Of a stretch of 64,000 bases of DNA, positions 1 through 12,600 are shown one piece after another. The translations under genes were made by a program, and so were the position numbers. The notes beneath the pieces are model-generated. The model made no database searches. It saw nothing but the letters and a program-made list of their open reading frames with translations, and was not told the DNA's origin. Within the stretch, counting starts at the first letter, position 1. The number at the start of each line of letters is the position of its first letter. The stretch comes from Catenaria anguillulae PL171 (lineage: Eukaryota > Blastocladiomycota > Blastocladiomycetes > Blastocladiales > Catenariaceae). The stretch is from NCBI GenBank assembly GCA_002102555.1, contig MCFL01000003.1, forward strand, positions 868,001-932,000, given 5' to 3'.

Positions 1-1255
1 ACATGCTCGACCAGGCGTTGACGTGTGGCGAGTATCGCGAAATGAAGTCGTCGTCAGACGGCTCTGTGTAGACATTGGCCGTGCCAAAGCGAGAGACAAA
101 AGCGCACGCATCGATGACAATCGCGGGTGGAGGGCGGGGTGGCCGGTTCGGCGCGGCAAGTCGAGTTGGGGGTCCGTGAGCGTCAGCAGCGTCGGCGGTG
201 GCGGCTGAGGATGAGAAGGAGCGGCCAATGTCGGCCGAGCGCCCCACACTGAAGAACCAGTCGAATGAGTGACTGGGTACCAGGGATGACACCTGCGAAC
301 CGCTGAATGATTTCGAGCCCGAAGAACGACTCGTGTCGGACTTTGCATCGGAAAACCGTCCAGAGCTAGCAGACGCGGTGAGTGAGGGTAGTGATGGTGG
401 CGCCTCGCCTTGACGACCGAGGTGTTGTCCAATGTCGCTTTGCTGTGGGAGAGACGGCGTGTGCGCCGTGGTGCCAATGGGAGAGACGTTCTTATCACTG
501 GTGGGTTGGCGGGTCAAGGTCAATGTACCAAGTGTTGGCGTAGTGCTGGGTCCGTTGTTGAGGGTGGTTAAAGTACTCGGAATGGACATGCTTGTATGAT
601 TGGCATCAGATACCGATGCAGCCTGGACGTGTTCTGTCTTGGCTTCGGTGGCGTCATTTGACTTCGGGATGCCCAAGACTGGCCCAAATAGCATAGCAAG
701 TCTCCTGGTCAACCATCCTTGTTGTGCGGTCAAGGGACCTGAGTCCACGATGGTTTGCGCCGTTTTGGGAAGACGAGAGTCAACGAGAGAAGGGAGCGCA
801 GCAGGCGGCGTTGGTGGGCCAAGCACGCTAGTCTTTTCAAGGACGGGCACCACAGCATTTCTGGGCTCGCCGGCGGCTGGCGAATGTGAATTGCGACGAA
901 TAGGATGATGTATGGGATGATGGGATGATGCATGGGATGATGCATGGCGGTTCACGAGAATGCGACGCCGAGAACTGAATCGCGCCACACAGAGGGGTGA
1001 AGTCGGAAAGCCGTGGTGTGCCGATGATGAAATCGGGGCTTGCGAGTATCGAAGTGCAATAAGTCCTTGAGGGCTCAGAGGATATTTATCGCATGGTCGG
1101 GAGGCAATTAGATGGTTGTTTCTTTGAGGAAGGCCGCAAGAGGTCAAGAGGTGCAAGCGCCCATCTCGATTTACCTGTGAACGAACCTGAAAACTTGCGA
1201 TAAAAAATGAATGTAATCGAATGGGTAACGATGAACACTTGGTAAACCTTGACAT
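1..1255 (-). CDS. 5' part of an unrecognised gene, running off the left edge
   Basis: The minus strand is open for 418 codons from an ATG at 1255-1253 to base 1, with no stop, so the C-terminus lies outside the window. The first ~120 residues are Arg/Ser/His-rich and could be a mitochondrial presequence. Around residues 190-200 there is a more ordered segment (WLTRRLAMLFGPVLG), followed by a Ser/Thr/Pro-rich stretch and, near the edge, a segment with PPRPPPAIVIDACAF. A possible 5' splice site (CAG/GTAAAT) lies near codon 27, so the N-terminus may be spliced, and later in-frame Met codons (for example at 589) are possible starts. It is divergent from the rhomboid gene, with 266 bp between the two ATGs. 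I recognise no domain. The open frame is seen directly; that it is coding is inference. Confidence 0.55.
   Translation of the reverse strand, partial: MSRFTKCSSLPIRLHSFFIASFQVRSQVNRDGRLHLLTSCGLPQRNNHLIASRPCDKYPLSPQGLIALRYSQAPISSSAHHGFPTSPLCVARFSSRRRILVNRHASSHASSHHPIHHPIRRNSHSPAAGEPRNAVVPVLEKTSVLGPPTPPAALPSLVDSRLPKTAQTIVDSGPLTAQQGWLTRRLAMLFGPVLGIPKSNDATEAKTEHVQAASVSDANHTSMSIPSTLTTLNNGPSTTPTLGTLTLTRQPTSDKNVSPIGTTAHTPSLPQQSDIGQHLGRQGEAPPSLPSLTASASSGRFSDAKSDTSRSSGSKSFSGSQVSSLVPSHSFDWFFSVGRSADIGRSFSSSAATADAADAHGPPTRLAAPNRPPRPPPAIVIDACAFVSRFGTANVYTEPSDDDFISRYSPHVNAWSSM
902..947. repeat. Short ATGATG/CATGGG-type simple repeat
   Basis: The plus strand shows repeated GGGATGATG-like units. Inside the left-edge gene this encodes alternating His/Ser/Pro residues (HASSHASSHHP), so it is probably an in-frame coding microsatellite. 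Confidence 0.6.
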
Positions 1256-1521
1256 TATTCCTTGTTCCACAAAGTTATTTACATGTTCTCGGTTTCGTTT
1301 GCGTTGGCAAGAAGCGCGAACAACTCCCGAGGCGAGACGCGAACGATCGAGCATTGCACACTCCGATCGACGTGGAGTGGAGGAACCCCGATCCAATTGC
1401 CCCTTTTCCATCAATCGACTCTGCCAACAAACATCAAACGGCAATAAAAAAAGAGACACACAATCTACTCAGCGTTGTGATCTTTGGCGTGTCTTGACTC
1501 GATGCATTTCGTTCTTTCACT
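1256..1521. promoter_or_regulatory. Putative divergent promoter between the left-edge gene and the rhomboid gene
   Basis: This 266-bp gap separates two outward-facing ATGs. It has AT-rich patches (for example an A run near 1446) but no clear TATA box. The promoter role is inferred from position only. Confidence 0.35.
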
Positions 1522-2770
1522 ATGCAATCCTTAATGAGCCATCTTCGGCCGTCCGCGGCCTCTGCTTTCCGCACTGTAATTCCCAAGAACGTAGCTCCAA
1601 CAACGCCCAATCGCCGTCACCTCCTTACTGGCGCGAGCGTTGTTGCCACTGCTTCTGCCCCAAAGGCTCGCCAGCCAATCGCCGCCACCTTCCGTCGTTA
1701 CCTTTCATCCCACCTCGACGACCACCTGGACCCGTCCTCAATGGCCTCGCGCCACTTCCTTGGCGGCCGCCCAACTCCGCGCTACTTTTGCCCAACCATG
1801 TTCCTCCTGGGCACCACTCTGACGTCCTTTGGCGTCGCCGTCGCCATCTACGATTACAACCAAGTGCGCTCGGTCGGCATTGCCTCTTCAATTCGTGATC
1901 TGTGGCAACGCCGCATTGCTCAAACGCAAAATCGCAAACTCGAACTGGTTCGCAGTATTGCCGACTGGCCGGCATGGGTACCCATCGATGTGCGCAAGGC
2001 AGCTACAATGGTGGTGAACCGGTGGTACAATTTACATGAAGGCCAAAGGACGGCAGTGGCACTCATGGCCTTGAATGGTCTTGTGTTTGCGGCGTGGCAG
2101 TTGCGCACGGCCAGGGTTCAGAACTTCATGTACCGTTGGTTTACGCACCATCCGCTGAGCGGGCGGTCCGTGACGCTCCTTACGTCCATGTTTTCACATC
2201 AAACCGCCTTGGTGCGTCGTATTTTGGTCGGGTTGATCCACTTGCGTGTACGAACACGTCATTGACAGTCTGGCTTCGCTTGCATAGCATTTCGGCCTCA
2301 ACATGTTTGGTCTATGGGCATTCGGTACCCTTCTCCACCACGGCCTTGGTTCTCGCGAGGAATTCCTCGCCTTCTACCTTTCCGCTGGTGTTGCTTCTGG
2401 CTGGGCCAGCCACATGCTCACTTTGCGCACCATTGCGCATGCTGCCATCTTGCCATCACTCGGTGCAAGTGGCGCTCTTTTCGCTTGCTTGGGAGCGGTC
2501 GCCATCCAGCGCCCCGATCTGCACGTTGGCTTGGTGTTTGTTCCCGGTGTGGACCTGCCGCTCAAGCACGCATTCCCCATGATGGTCGGTCTGGATTTGC
2601 TCGGTGTGATTCGCGGGTGGCAAATGTTTGACCATTTGTCACACTTGGGTGGGTCGCTCTATGGATTGCTGTATGTGGCAGGTGCAAGGGAGGTGTTGTG
2701 GTATGGTATGATGGAAAACTACATTCGGATCAAGCACGGATTGGCCGTCAAGACGGGCAACAAGGATTAA
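1522..2770 (+). CDS. PCP1: Mitochondrial rhomboid protease (PARL/Pcp1 type)
   Basis: Intramembrane serine protease of the mitochondrial inner membrane; yeast Pcp1 and human PARL cleave proteins such as Mgm1/OPA1 or PINK1. Exons are 1522-2211 and 2288-2770, predicting 390 aa; the 76-nt intron (GTGCGT...TAG) restores SHQTAL/HFGLNMFG, the conserved loop entering the rhomboid core. The N-terminus (residues 1-60) is Arg/Ser/Ala-rich, as expected for a presequence, followed by a membrane segment near residues 92-110 and the rhomboid domain in the C-terminal half. The catalytic Ser is Ser291 in GASGA and the catalytic His is probably His349 in DHLSHLGG. Length and order match the PARL subfamily (one helix before the six-helix core). 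Start: first ATG of the frame, giving a good targeting signal. Confidence 0.92.
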
Positions 2771-3305
2771 ACCAGAATGTTTTGGCGCTTTTTGGTGCGG
2801 AATATTAGTCTATCGTATGTAGCTTTTTAGTGTTGCTCGTCTGTACATACATTTGACGTTGTCTACCTACTTTCTACCGTTATGCTTTCCTCTCCCAGTG
2901 ATTTCGATGTACCATCCACGCGTCACCAGTAACCCCCTGGCGTCCCATTCAGCACTCAGCAGCTAGACTGGTGCTCACTTTCTTGCATGAGGTGACCTGC
3001 GATGGACACATCACGACCTCACGCAATACTAAGAATTAAGAATATTCCTTTAGATACTCTCAGTGCGAGTGAACCGTCGACCCTGCCACCCCGGCCCACG
3101 GTCCAACGCTGCCGACGCGCAAACATTTCTAGTCGTCACAGCCAAAGGCCTTCTCTTCCCACCATTCAGCAACGCAACAGCACAAAGTAAATCTGGCAGG
3201 CCACTTTCAAAGTCCGCTTCCCCCTTTCGGTCGATCCGCTCCCGTCGATTATTGCGCGGCATCCTTCACTCACGTATCATTGCCTTATGTATTGGCTTGT
3301 GACAG
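2771..3305. other. Intergenic: rhomboid 3' region and DOCK 5' region
   Basis: 535 bp without a credible gene. Short frames here are low-scoring and lack recognisable motifs. It presumably holds the rhomboid 3' UTR and the DOCK promoter/5' UTR. No clear TATA box was seen. Confidence 0.5.
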
Positions 3306-6300
3306 ATGAACAGCGCTGCCGATGGTGAAGCACAACCGACGGAGCGCCCAGGCAAATCGGGTACATGGGTGCCTGCGCCCTCGGGAATGTACGGCATTGC
3401 CATTGCGCAATTCCGCCCTCCACAACCCGCGTCAGACCAACCAACCGACCAATCGGTCAATGTCCTCGCACAAGTCGTCGCTTTGGACGTCGGCGACCTG
3501 GTCCAGCTGATTGAGCACGCTCCCAAGGCAGGCTGGTACCGTGGATATGTCTATCCGGCCGCGTTGCCGAGCATGGCGCCGGCTCTGGGAATCTTTCCGG
3601 ATTCTTTCATCTACATCAAGCAAATGCGTATCCCGCCGTCCGCTTCCAATGGTGGCGGGGCTGACTTGGCCGCTGCTGGGTCGCCAACGGAGGTGTCACC
3701 CATCACACCCGAATCTGGCGACAATTCGCAGCAATCTCAAGATCAGCAGAAGCAGCAGCAGCAGCGCAATCAAGGCGGATTCCGGCCGCTCCAAGACCGT
3801 ATCCGAGTGCAAGACAAGTCGATTGACTTTTCCTCACCCGAATCCCCCAACACATCGATCGAAAATCTTTCTCCAGCAGCAGCTCGCGAGTTTGGCGACC
3901 CCGATTACGTGTCGCCCGCAGACCAATGGCTGACAACTCGCCTGGCCATTGACAAGATCAACGTGCTTCCTGCGCCCGAATACCCAGCCTTCGAAACTGA
4001 GCTCGGCCAAACAGAACCCATTGTCGACGAAGCCTCGCACGTGCTTCGCGACTGGTGCAACAACATGCGCACGTCGCTGCAATCGCAAAACTACATCCAA
4101 TACGCCTACGTCAAGAAGCACATTCTGGGTCTGTTCAAGGGCCGCCGGCTGCTGCTGCAGGGCAAACTGACAACGCCAGATGCGCTCGCACGCCAGCGCA
4201 AGGATCTGGTCAACCGGATCGCCGCGGGTAACGCCATTCAGTCTTCCGAAGTGATTGTGCGCAACGAGTCAACGGGCACCGTCATGACGGACGGCATGGC
4301 GACCATCAAGCAAATCAAGGACTTGCACACGCAGCTCGAGGCGCAAATCCGGTCCGAGGGCGGCAAGGGTGCCACGATTCATGTATCGTCGGCCACGCCT
4401 ATGGTGGACGCGGATATCACGTCGCATCATGTGTTTTTGGAAATGAAGGGCGCGTTGCCAGAGATTCCCGCAGCGGGCAAGGATCCATTGGAGTTTCGGT
4501 TTGCCGTGTATTCGAAATCCGATTCCAAGTACCTCACGGACGAGTTCGTCATGGTCCGTGACCCAAAGCTGGGCGTCACACCGGGGTTGAAGACCTTGTT
4601 TGTGGACTTTTCGTCGGCCGACGTGGCAAAAGACAATGTGCTCGTGCTGAGGGTGGTGAGGTTGGGCCAGCTCAAAGATTCGGACCCGGCCATTTATCGA
4701 CTGCCTATTGCGGGTGGGGCCTTGGATATTCGCGACATTTTGGCGGGAAAAGAAACGCAACCCACGTCGGGCTACGTCATCAAGTTGTATGCACCCAAGG
4801 ATGAGACTGGGTTTCCGACCTTGTCCATGGATCTGGTCAATCGCACGGGCATGTATGAACCCATCAAGGCTGATTGCGTTTACGTCAATGTGCGTGCGCT
4901 CACAGATGCGGCGGCTCCCGCGGCCAAGGGTGCCCCGAGGACACTGCGCATGGGGTTTGGCGAGCCCATGGATCCAACCACATTTGCTCGCAATTCCGTT
5001 TACGTGACGCTCGACTCGGCCGAGTTTAGCAAGCAGCTGGGTAAGACGTTTGAAGTCAACTTGTCTGTGCGCGCCAACACGACTGGCGAGACAATCAAGG
5101 GTGCCGTGTACATGGGTGCGGATAGGTTTGCCATGGATTCCTTTGACTCGCTTGTGTTCCACCATGCTTTGTCTCCGAAATGGAACGAGACAGTGCGTGT
5201 GGATGTCCCTTTCGAGCTCATGGACAAGACGCACTTGTACTTGGCGATCCGGCCATGCAGTTCCAGCGGGAGCGCAGAGCGGACATCGCGGACTGTTGCA
5301 TTCGCATTCAAGCCGCTGCTTCGGACCAATGGCGCGGCCTTGCCCGACGGATCGCACACGCTCAATTTGTTCAAGTTCGACAAGAAGGTGGGCAATGATC
5401 CGGCCGTGTACTTGGCGGCGGGCCCCAACGGGGACGGATCCCTGACCGAGGGTTTGGTCATGCTCAAAGAGTCCATCACCATTTCGAGCTATGTGGTGTC
5501 GACGACGCATTCGCAACACGTAGGCTTGGTCAAGGTACTCAACTGGCGGCGTGCGCTCAACTCGGCCTTCAACGATTTGCCCAGTGTACTCAAGGACATG
5601 AAGCTGATCAACGAAATGGAGCTCATCAAGTTTACCGTCCCCGTTGTTGACTCATTGTTTGGCATCATGTGCAGCTCCAAGAACGAGTCGGGCGAGTTGT
5701 CTCGCCTCATCTTTGATAACCTGCTGCACATCTTTGCGCACGTGTACCACGAGCGTGACCGGCGGTACATCCACTTTCGGCAAGCCGTCCAAGGCTACAT
5801 TGACACCAAATTCGCGCAAGTCGGGGCCGTTTCTCACCTCGCCAACTCGATTACGTCGCTGATCGAGGATGTGCGTAGAAACGCGAAGAACACGGATGCA
5901 ATTCGCCAATTGCACACCACATTCAAGTCCTTTGTCCACTTTTTCCGCTTCATGATGCAATGTGGGATACTGGCTCAGTCAGGTGTCGGCGCGGCGAGTG
6001 GTAGCTCGGACCAGCTCATCAGCCAAACGCAGGCTCAGCAGCAACAGGAAGTTTTTGATAAGACCATGCGGTCTTTGTTTGAGTGCATCAACCAGCTCAT
6101 GGGCGACACCTCGGACCACTTGTCGGCCACCCAACAGTTTGCGTTCCAAAACTTTGCCCAAGTTGTGCCTCTCATGTTCAAGTTTTACCCCAACGAAATG
6201 ACCGTGAGCATCATCATCAAGTTTACTGATTCACTCTCGTCCAAGCGCGGGTCCATTGTGCAAAAGAAGTTGACCTTTATCCTGTCCATCATCCGTGGCC

Positions 6301-9300
6301 CGCTCTTCAAGGCCGACGTGCAATCGCGCCGGACGCTGACCGAGGCAATAGTGCGCTGGCTGCGCATGCACATTGGCTGGTGGGAGCCTGGGGCGGGCGA
6401 CTTGACGCTTCGCACGCAAATCTACAACGAGTGTGTCGACATTTTGGCCGAGCTCTTGGACAAGCTGCAGACCTTGTCAGATCAAGACGACCAAGATTCT
6501 GCGACCGTACTCAAGCTGGCCGACCTGCTCCCAAACTTGCTCGAGGCGTACCGGGATGCAGTGACGGTTCCCGTGGACAGCGGGTCTCAAAGGACCTCCA
6601 CTGGTCAAGTCACGTCGGGCAACAACTTGCAAATCGCGTCCAAGCTGTCTATTAGCACCACCATCCAACAGACTCAGTCCATGTTTGGCACACAGTCCAT
6701 CATCAGCGCGGGCGGGTCAACAGGATCCAGCGGGATATCCGCGCGTGTCGAGACTCAAACCAATCCCGATACGGCCAAGATTGCTTCCACATTCTTGTCT
6801 GTGTTCAATCTCATGTCCGAGGCCAAGATCGCAGAGTACTTTCTCAACGTGCATCAAGCCCGTGGTCACGCTGGAACCACCAAGTTTGTGCACCAGGTCT
6901 TTGGCATGATTGAGTCGCTTTTGCGTGGCGAGGCATATCCATCGACGTGGGTCAACCTGAACTTGATTGCTCAACGCACGGCCCTGCGCTTGTTCCGTTC
7001 GATTGCTTTGCTCATGCAGCATCAGTTTATGCCACCGGCGGCGCCGTCATTTGACCAAGAGCTCTGGACTCGCTTCTTTGTCAATGCCATGACACTTCTT
7101 AACTCGCCCTACTTGCAAAAGGAAACGTGGACTGCACAGCGGTGGCGAACGGCATACAAGTTGCAGATTCCGAAACTCGTCGCTCAAGGTGGCCAGTTGC
7201 TCAAGACGCTTTGGAAGGCCATTGGCACGCTGTCAAACAAGGATCGGTTGGTCGAGTACCAGCTGCGCATGATCCCAACGCTGCTCCCGTTGGTGCTCGA
7301 GTTGACCATGTCGCAGCACGAATCACTGTGTACGGCCGCGAGCTACATTCTGTTCAGCATGATTAAGCGCGAGTATGGTTTTTGCCAATCCATCAAGCGA
7401 CTCGAGTCGCTGTGTGTGGATCACTTGGACCGCCTCATTCTCGCTCGGCGCAAGGGCGACGACCGGTTCCGCCGCATCTTCATGTTCACCATGTGCCGCT
7501 TACTCGTGACCCGCAACCATAATCCGGATCTGCGCCGTCTCGTCACCGAATACTTGCTCAATGTGGATCGGTTCATGATCTTGTTGCTGGGCTTGCGGTC
7601 CTTGCCGCCTGGCAACGAGTACGAGGACGAGCAATGGTCAGGTATTTACAAGTTGGCCAAGTTCATGAAGGCCGTGAGCCGGACTGATATTTACCTCAAG
7701 TACGTGCATCATTTGGCCATCAAGCAACTCAATTCCAACAACTTTGTGGAGGCTGCGTGGACGCTCAAGTTGCACGCCGATCTGCTCACCTGGTCCGATC
7801 GCATCTTGGACCCGTCAATTGAGCTTGGATTCGAGTCGGCCCAAAAGGAACATGAGCGCAAAGAAGAGCTGCTTCAGCAGATTCTCGTGTACTTTGAAGA
7901 GGGTAAGGCTTGGGAGTCGGCCATCACCGTGTGCAAGGAGCTGCTCGAGTACTACGAGAGCGTCGTTTACAACTACGAGCGCATGGCCGAGACGCTGAGC
8001 AAGCTGGCGGCCCTGTACCAGTCCATCATCAAGGAGCAGCGCTTCTATTCCGAGTACTTCCGTGTCGGATACTACGGCATGGGTTTTCCGGCCACTTTGC
8101 GCAACAAGCAGTTTGTGTACCGCGGACTCGAGTGGGAAAAGTTGGGCACGTTTTGTGAGCGCATTCAGAACAAGCATCCCGACTCGGTCTTGCTCAAGAA
8201 CAATGCAGTGCCTGGGGATGAGACATTGACGGCGGATGGTCGGTTCTTGCAAATCACGGCCGTAGTTCCTGAGCCCGACATGACGCAGCTTGCCTTTACC
8301 AAAGGTGACGTGGTGCCCGAGTCGATTCGCAGCTACTACCAGTTCAACAACGTCAACCGGTTCTCCGTGTCTCGTCCGTTCCGCAAGGGAGCCAAGACGG
8401 GCAACGAGTTTTTGGACCTGTGGACCGAAAAGACAACGTACACGACCGAGGACATGTTCCCACACTTGCTGCGCCGAAGCGAGGTGATTGAGTCGTCACC
8501 AATGAGTACTCTCCGATCGAAAACGCCGTGCAGGCCATGATTGCCAAGAACCGCGACTTGATTGCGCTCGAAAAGAAGTATGAAAAGTTTACCGAGCCGC
8601 AAAACAACTGTAGCCCATTGACCATGTCCATCAATGGGTCGGTGGATGCTCCCGTCAATGGTGGTGTTTTCATGTACAAGAAGGCTTTCATCAAGTCCAA
8701 CTACCGCAACGACAATCCGGACAAGGCAGAGTGGGTCACGAGGTTGGAGGAGGCGATTGATGAGCAAGTCATCATTTTGGATCGGTGCATTGCGATTCAC
8801 AACCGAATTGCACCCGCGCCCATGCGGCCGCTGCATGACACGATCGTTGCTTGTATGGTCATTCACTTGCAACTCCTTTTGAAGTCACTTATGTCCTCGC
8901 GATACTCACATCTCTTTGCGCTTTCCTGATAATAGTCTTCCAAAAGAATTTTGCCGAGGAAATTGAGCGTTTGGGCATTGTTGCACATTACGAGCCGACG
9001 GCCTCACCTCAATCAGTTGCACCGCCCATGACACCTGGCGGCATTGCGGGATCCTCACTCAGCAAGGCAAAGGAACGCACGTCCTCCTCGCTTTCCAACT
9101 TGACCCTTGGATCCAGCGGCGGCAGCACTGCACTGGGCCGCAAAGGAACCGTCAAGCTCAAAGACAGGTTCATCACGACCACGGCCAGTACCGCGAGTGC
9201 CGAGGATCTGGCTATGAGTGGATCCAATACGCCGGGGCAAGCCATTGGTACCCCGGGATCAGGTGGGAACAGCGACAAGAACTTGAGTCGGTCGAGCACC

Positions 9301-9456
9301 CACGAGTCCATCACCAACCTCAACACCATCGCGAATGCAAACACGGGATCAGGCAGCGAGTGGAAGCGCGCTGCACCTGGCTCGATATTGAGTAAGATGC
9401 GGGCGTCGAATGCCGCCGCTGCCAGTGATAAGAGGAGCTCGTCGTCTCTCCAGTGA
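3306..9456 (+). CDS. DOCK-family guanine nucleotide exchange factor (SH3-DHR1-DHR2), with an apparent frameshift
   Basis: Atypical Rho-family GEF that activates Rac/Cdc42-type GTPases to drive actin remodelling. About 2,022 aa if one frame break is bridged. Residues ~20-105 look like an N-terminal SH3 domain (DVGDLVQLIEHAPKAGWYRG), typical of the DOCK-A/B classes. DHR-1 (C2-like, phosphoinositide binding) spans ~535-740 (RNSVYVTLDSAEF, LSPKWNETVRVDVPFEL). DHR-2, the catalytic region, spans ~1450-1880 (NNFVEAAWTLKLHADLLTW; SPIENAVQAM). A Ser/Thr-rich basic tail follows. The frame breaks near 8500 inside DHR-2: the first frame reads LLRRSEVIESSP and the next NEYSPIENAVQAM, consistent with one missing base beside CC. 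A true intron is 8853-8935 (83 nt, GTATGG...TAG), joining LHDTIVA to FFQKNFAEEIERLG. Family assignment is firm; the exact GTPase target cannot be told. Confidence 0.9.
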
Positions 9457-9629
9457 GTATGCATCTTTGGGTCGGTGTCGATTTCAGTAGGTTGTTTTGG
9501 GATCGAGGCGTCGGAGTTCAGTGTCACCGCCATTGTGTTGGTGTTGCAGTTCCTATACTCATCAGTGCAAAACACCAAATCTTTATACGGATGGACTTGA
9601 ATACGACACAACGAACATGTGAAAAGTCG

Positions 9630-12600
9630 TCACGAGACATCTTTCTCTCCTTGCACATTTTCATCATCGGCACTGTTACTTGAACCTTTATCTGTCCCGG
9701 TGCTGGCAAACTTGACAAAGTTGGTCGATGAGGGCTTGGACGCATTAATGACCACTGAGGTAGCCATGGTCGAAGTGCCCGATGAGTCGGCATGTCGTCG
9801 ATTGCATGCACTCGACTGTGATTCAGACCGCTTGCGACTATCCGACTGCGCCGACCCGGAGGCGACCTCGACGATTTGCCGCCAGTGTCGCAGTTGTGCT
9901 CGGTCTTGAAGCTGGATGTACACTTTGGCTCCACACTGCAACAGCACAGTATTGTTTGCCAGTGCATCATCTGTGAGAATCAAACACCGCAATTTAATGA
10001 ATTAAAGGGGTACGCACAGTTGATGCTACGCAAATGATCCCGGCGCCAGCGCTGAATCCCAGGTCAAGGTCAGACTCGGAGCCACTCAAGTCATCAATTG
10101 ATGCTGCGAAAGGCGATGATGCGGCGGCTGTCGGAGGCGCCAATGCAGACGACAAGCCTCCTTGCGACTTGCTTTTCCCCATCGCTGGTGTACTTGTTGA
10201 TTGAAGTGTGGTAAAGTCGCCTTTGGACTTGTCCTGCTCCGTGACTTGTGCCGAGGTAAATGCCATGTCCAAGACGACTCCAGGCTCGGCTGGCCGGTCC
10301 AAGTTCAATACAAGGATCAAAAACGTCTGTGAATCTCTCAACACAAACACGGCTGCCATGTGCCACATGGCCGTGATCGAGTCCAATTTGCCACGAACGA
10401 TCCGGGCAGGGACACGTGCGGCCAATGTTTCCCAAGGGCGGCGGGTGATTGTCTTCGCTTCCTGATAAATGGTCGCATTGGCGCCTCGAGTCGAAAGTGT
10501 TTTCTTTCGCGGCCGCTTCTCTCGCCAGGAAGACAGCGGCACAACCATACCAGTGGACCTGCTGATCACAGCGCCTGCTGGATTTGAACCTTCGGTCGAT
10601 CCAGACGGTACAGATTTCGACCATGCCTCGTAAAGCTTTGGCCCAAACAGAATGGCTTGTGTGGACGCCGAGCCAATGATGCAAATCACGGAAAGGATGG
10701 TGAACGTGAGGTTGAGATCTGTGCCGGTTGCATACAAGAGTGGAAGTCCAATGCTTGCCAGTGCCGTCAAGTTGTACATGACGAATCCGACTGTACAACG
10801 ATTTGAGAATGATTGATTCTTTGGGCATGAACCAATATGATATGGAGAGGAACGCACTCGATCTGCTCTCATTGAATTTGGATGTGACGTGTCGGGTAAG
10901 GAATCCGAGGACGGCTCCAATAATAATGAGCGTCACGTTCTGTGTTCGCATCGGTCTGTCAGCCCAAGAATGAGACATGCCAATAGGGGAATCTGTGCGT
11001 ACCACGCCCACCAACAGGGCACTGGCGGCAGATTCAATTTGACTCCCCATGCACACAAAATTGGTTTTGCCCTCGGAAATGAAGAGTTCAAGCGGTTGAG
11101 GAGGGTCCAAGCCGACCCACATTGCCCACAACACCTACCGATGGATGACATCGCAGGTGGGTTAGAATGAAAGTGCGAGAGCAAAGCAGCAATGGTGGCT
11201 AGCGTACCCAATTGAGGGCGACAAGTAAAGACCCATGCGTCACGACTGCCTTATCCCCATATCTCATGCGTTTCGCCGACTGGACAGTTGCCGAATGAAA
11301 CAAGCGATATAGGCGAAACGTTTTGGCGAGCAGCAATCCAATGACAATGGAGAAACCCATGGACAAGGTCAAGGGCCGAGCCGCGCAAATGGCTCTCGTC
11401 GGGCGGCCCACATAAAGGAACGGACTCAAGTACACAAGCAGGAAGCCCAGTTGCATTGCGGACGAAACGGCCCATGAAGTGGCCTTGATGTGTGGATTTG
11501 ACTGAAACTTGATGATGGTGAGAGCAATGGCCACAGATAGCAAAGCGCCAAGTGAAGAAAGAGTGAGAAAGGCGATGGCGACGCCAGAGGACCATTCGAT
11601 AACTCGGAGGCCAGGGTCTAGGGTACGGCGCAACCGGATGGCAATGTATGAGTGGACATGTAAACATTTTGCCTGAGAAAGAGAGTCGGACAGCATGTTT
11701 GCATACCGCGAACTTGACAATTCTTGCCCTCACCCAACACCCATCCAGCCTTGCATCGACACTCGCCCGAATCCAAGCAAATGCCATTGACTTGACACAG
11801 AGGTGGACACGGCAAGCATTCTTCACTCGGATCCCGAGCCGCATCGACACGGCACATGGCCGCAGGCAGACTGTCCTTGTCCAAAAAGAGTGGACCCGTT
11901 TCAACCAACCCATTCTGCAACATGTACCCATCCGTCAAAAAGAAGGCAGCAGCTGAGGTTGCCAGATATGTTTGAAGGAACGGCTGCTCATCGATTGTGA
12001 ATGCGATTCTGCCCTGTGAAATCAAGTCGGCCAAATCGGAGCTCACGCCATATCCGGCGACACGAATGATGCGCGAAGTGGGCAAGTTGGCTTGGATGAT
12101 GGCCGTCAGTACAACCCGTGCGGCCTCAGCTGTCGGATAGATGATGGCTGCTACTTGCGCATTGTTGGTAACGGCGGATTGAATGGCCGCGACGGCCTGC
12201 AGCGTGTTGCGTGCGCTGATGGGAAGCACAAGCCCAGTCCCACCGTGAGACATGACTGTTCGCCCATTCGTGAGCCCGAGCGCGACACCGGCACATTTCA
12301 GCGGCATGTCTTCGTTACCCAGCTCTTGCGTCAAGCACAAGACTTGCGAGTTGCCTGGAGTAATAGAGTTCAAGCGCTCACCTAGCTGCATTCCGCTCGC
12401 AGTCGCATTTGACCCGATATGAAACTTGATGTTGCCGGACGTGACCTGCGGCGAGCCAAGAACTGCACCCGTTGCCCACGAAATGACGGTGATGTTGGCT
12501 GCGACTGCGGCCTGCACCAGTGCCGTGAAATTGTGCTGTGCGCTTGTCGAGGGAATCGGTAACACGAGTGCATGGATCTCGCCCATGGCAATGGCGGTCG

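Noticed and set aside
1221-1898. 225-codon plus-strand open frame
   Set aside because: Overlaps the rhomboid coding exon in another frame and the promoter; composition random.
4269-5519. 416-codon minus-strand open frame
   Set aside because: Antisense shadow of the DOCK gene. His/Arg/Gly-rich composition; the plus strand encodes recognised DHR-1 sequence.
8484-8506. 23-nt GT-AG 'intron' in DOCK
   Set aside because: Would restore frame but is far below the 43-nt minimum seen here and would delete residues expected from family spacing.
9524-9970. Alternative minus frame over the last GPCR exon
   Set aside because: Open but Ser/Pro/Arg-rich and random. The frame ending at 9630 gives a coherent tail (KVYIQLQDRAQLRHW) and fits splice phase with the previous exon.
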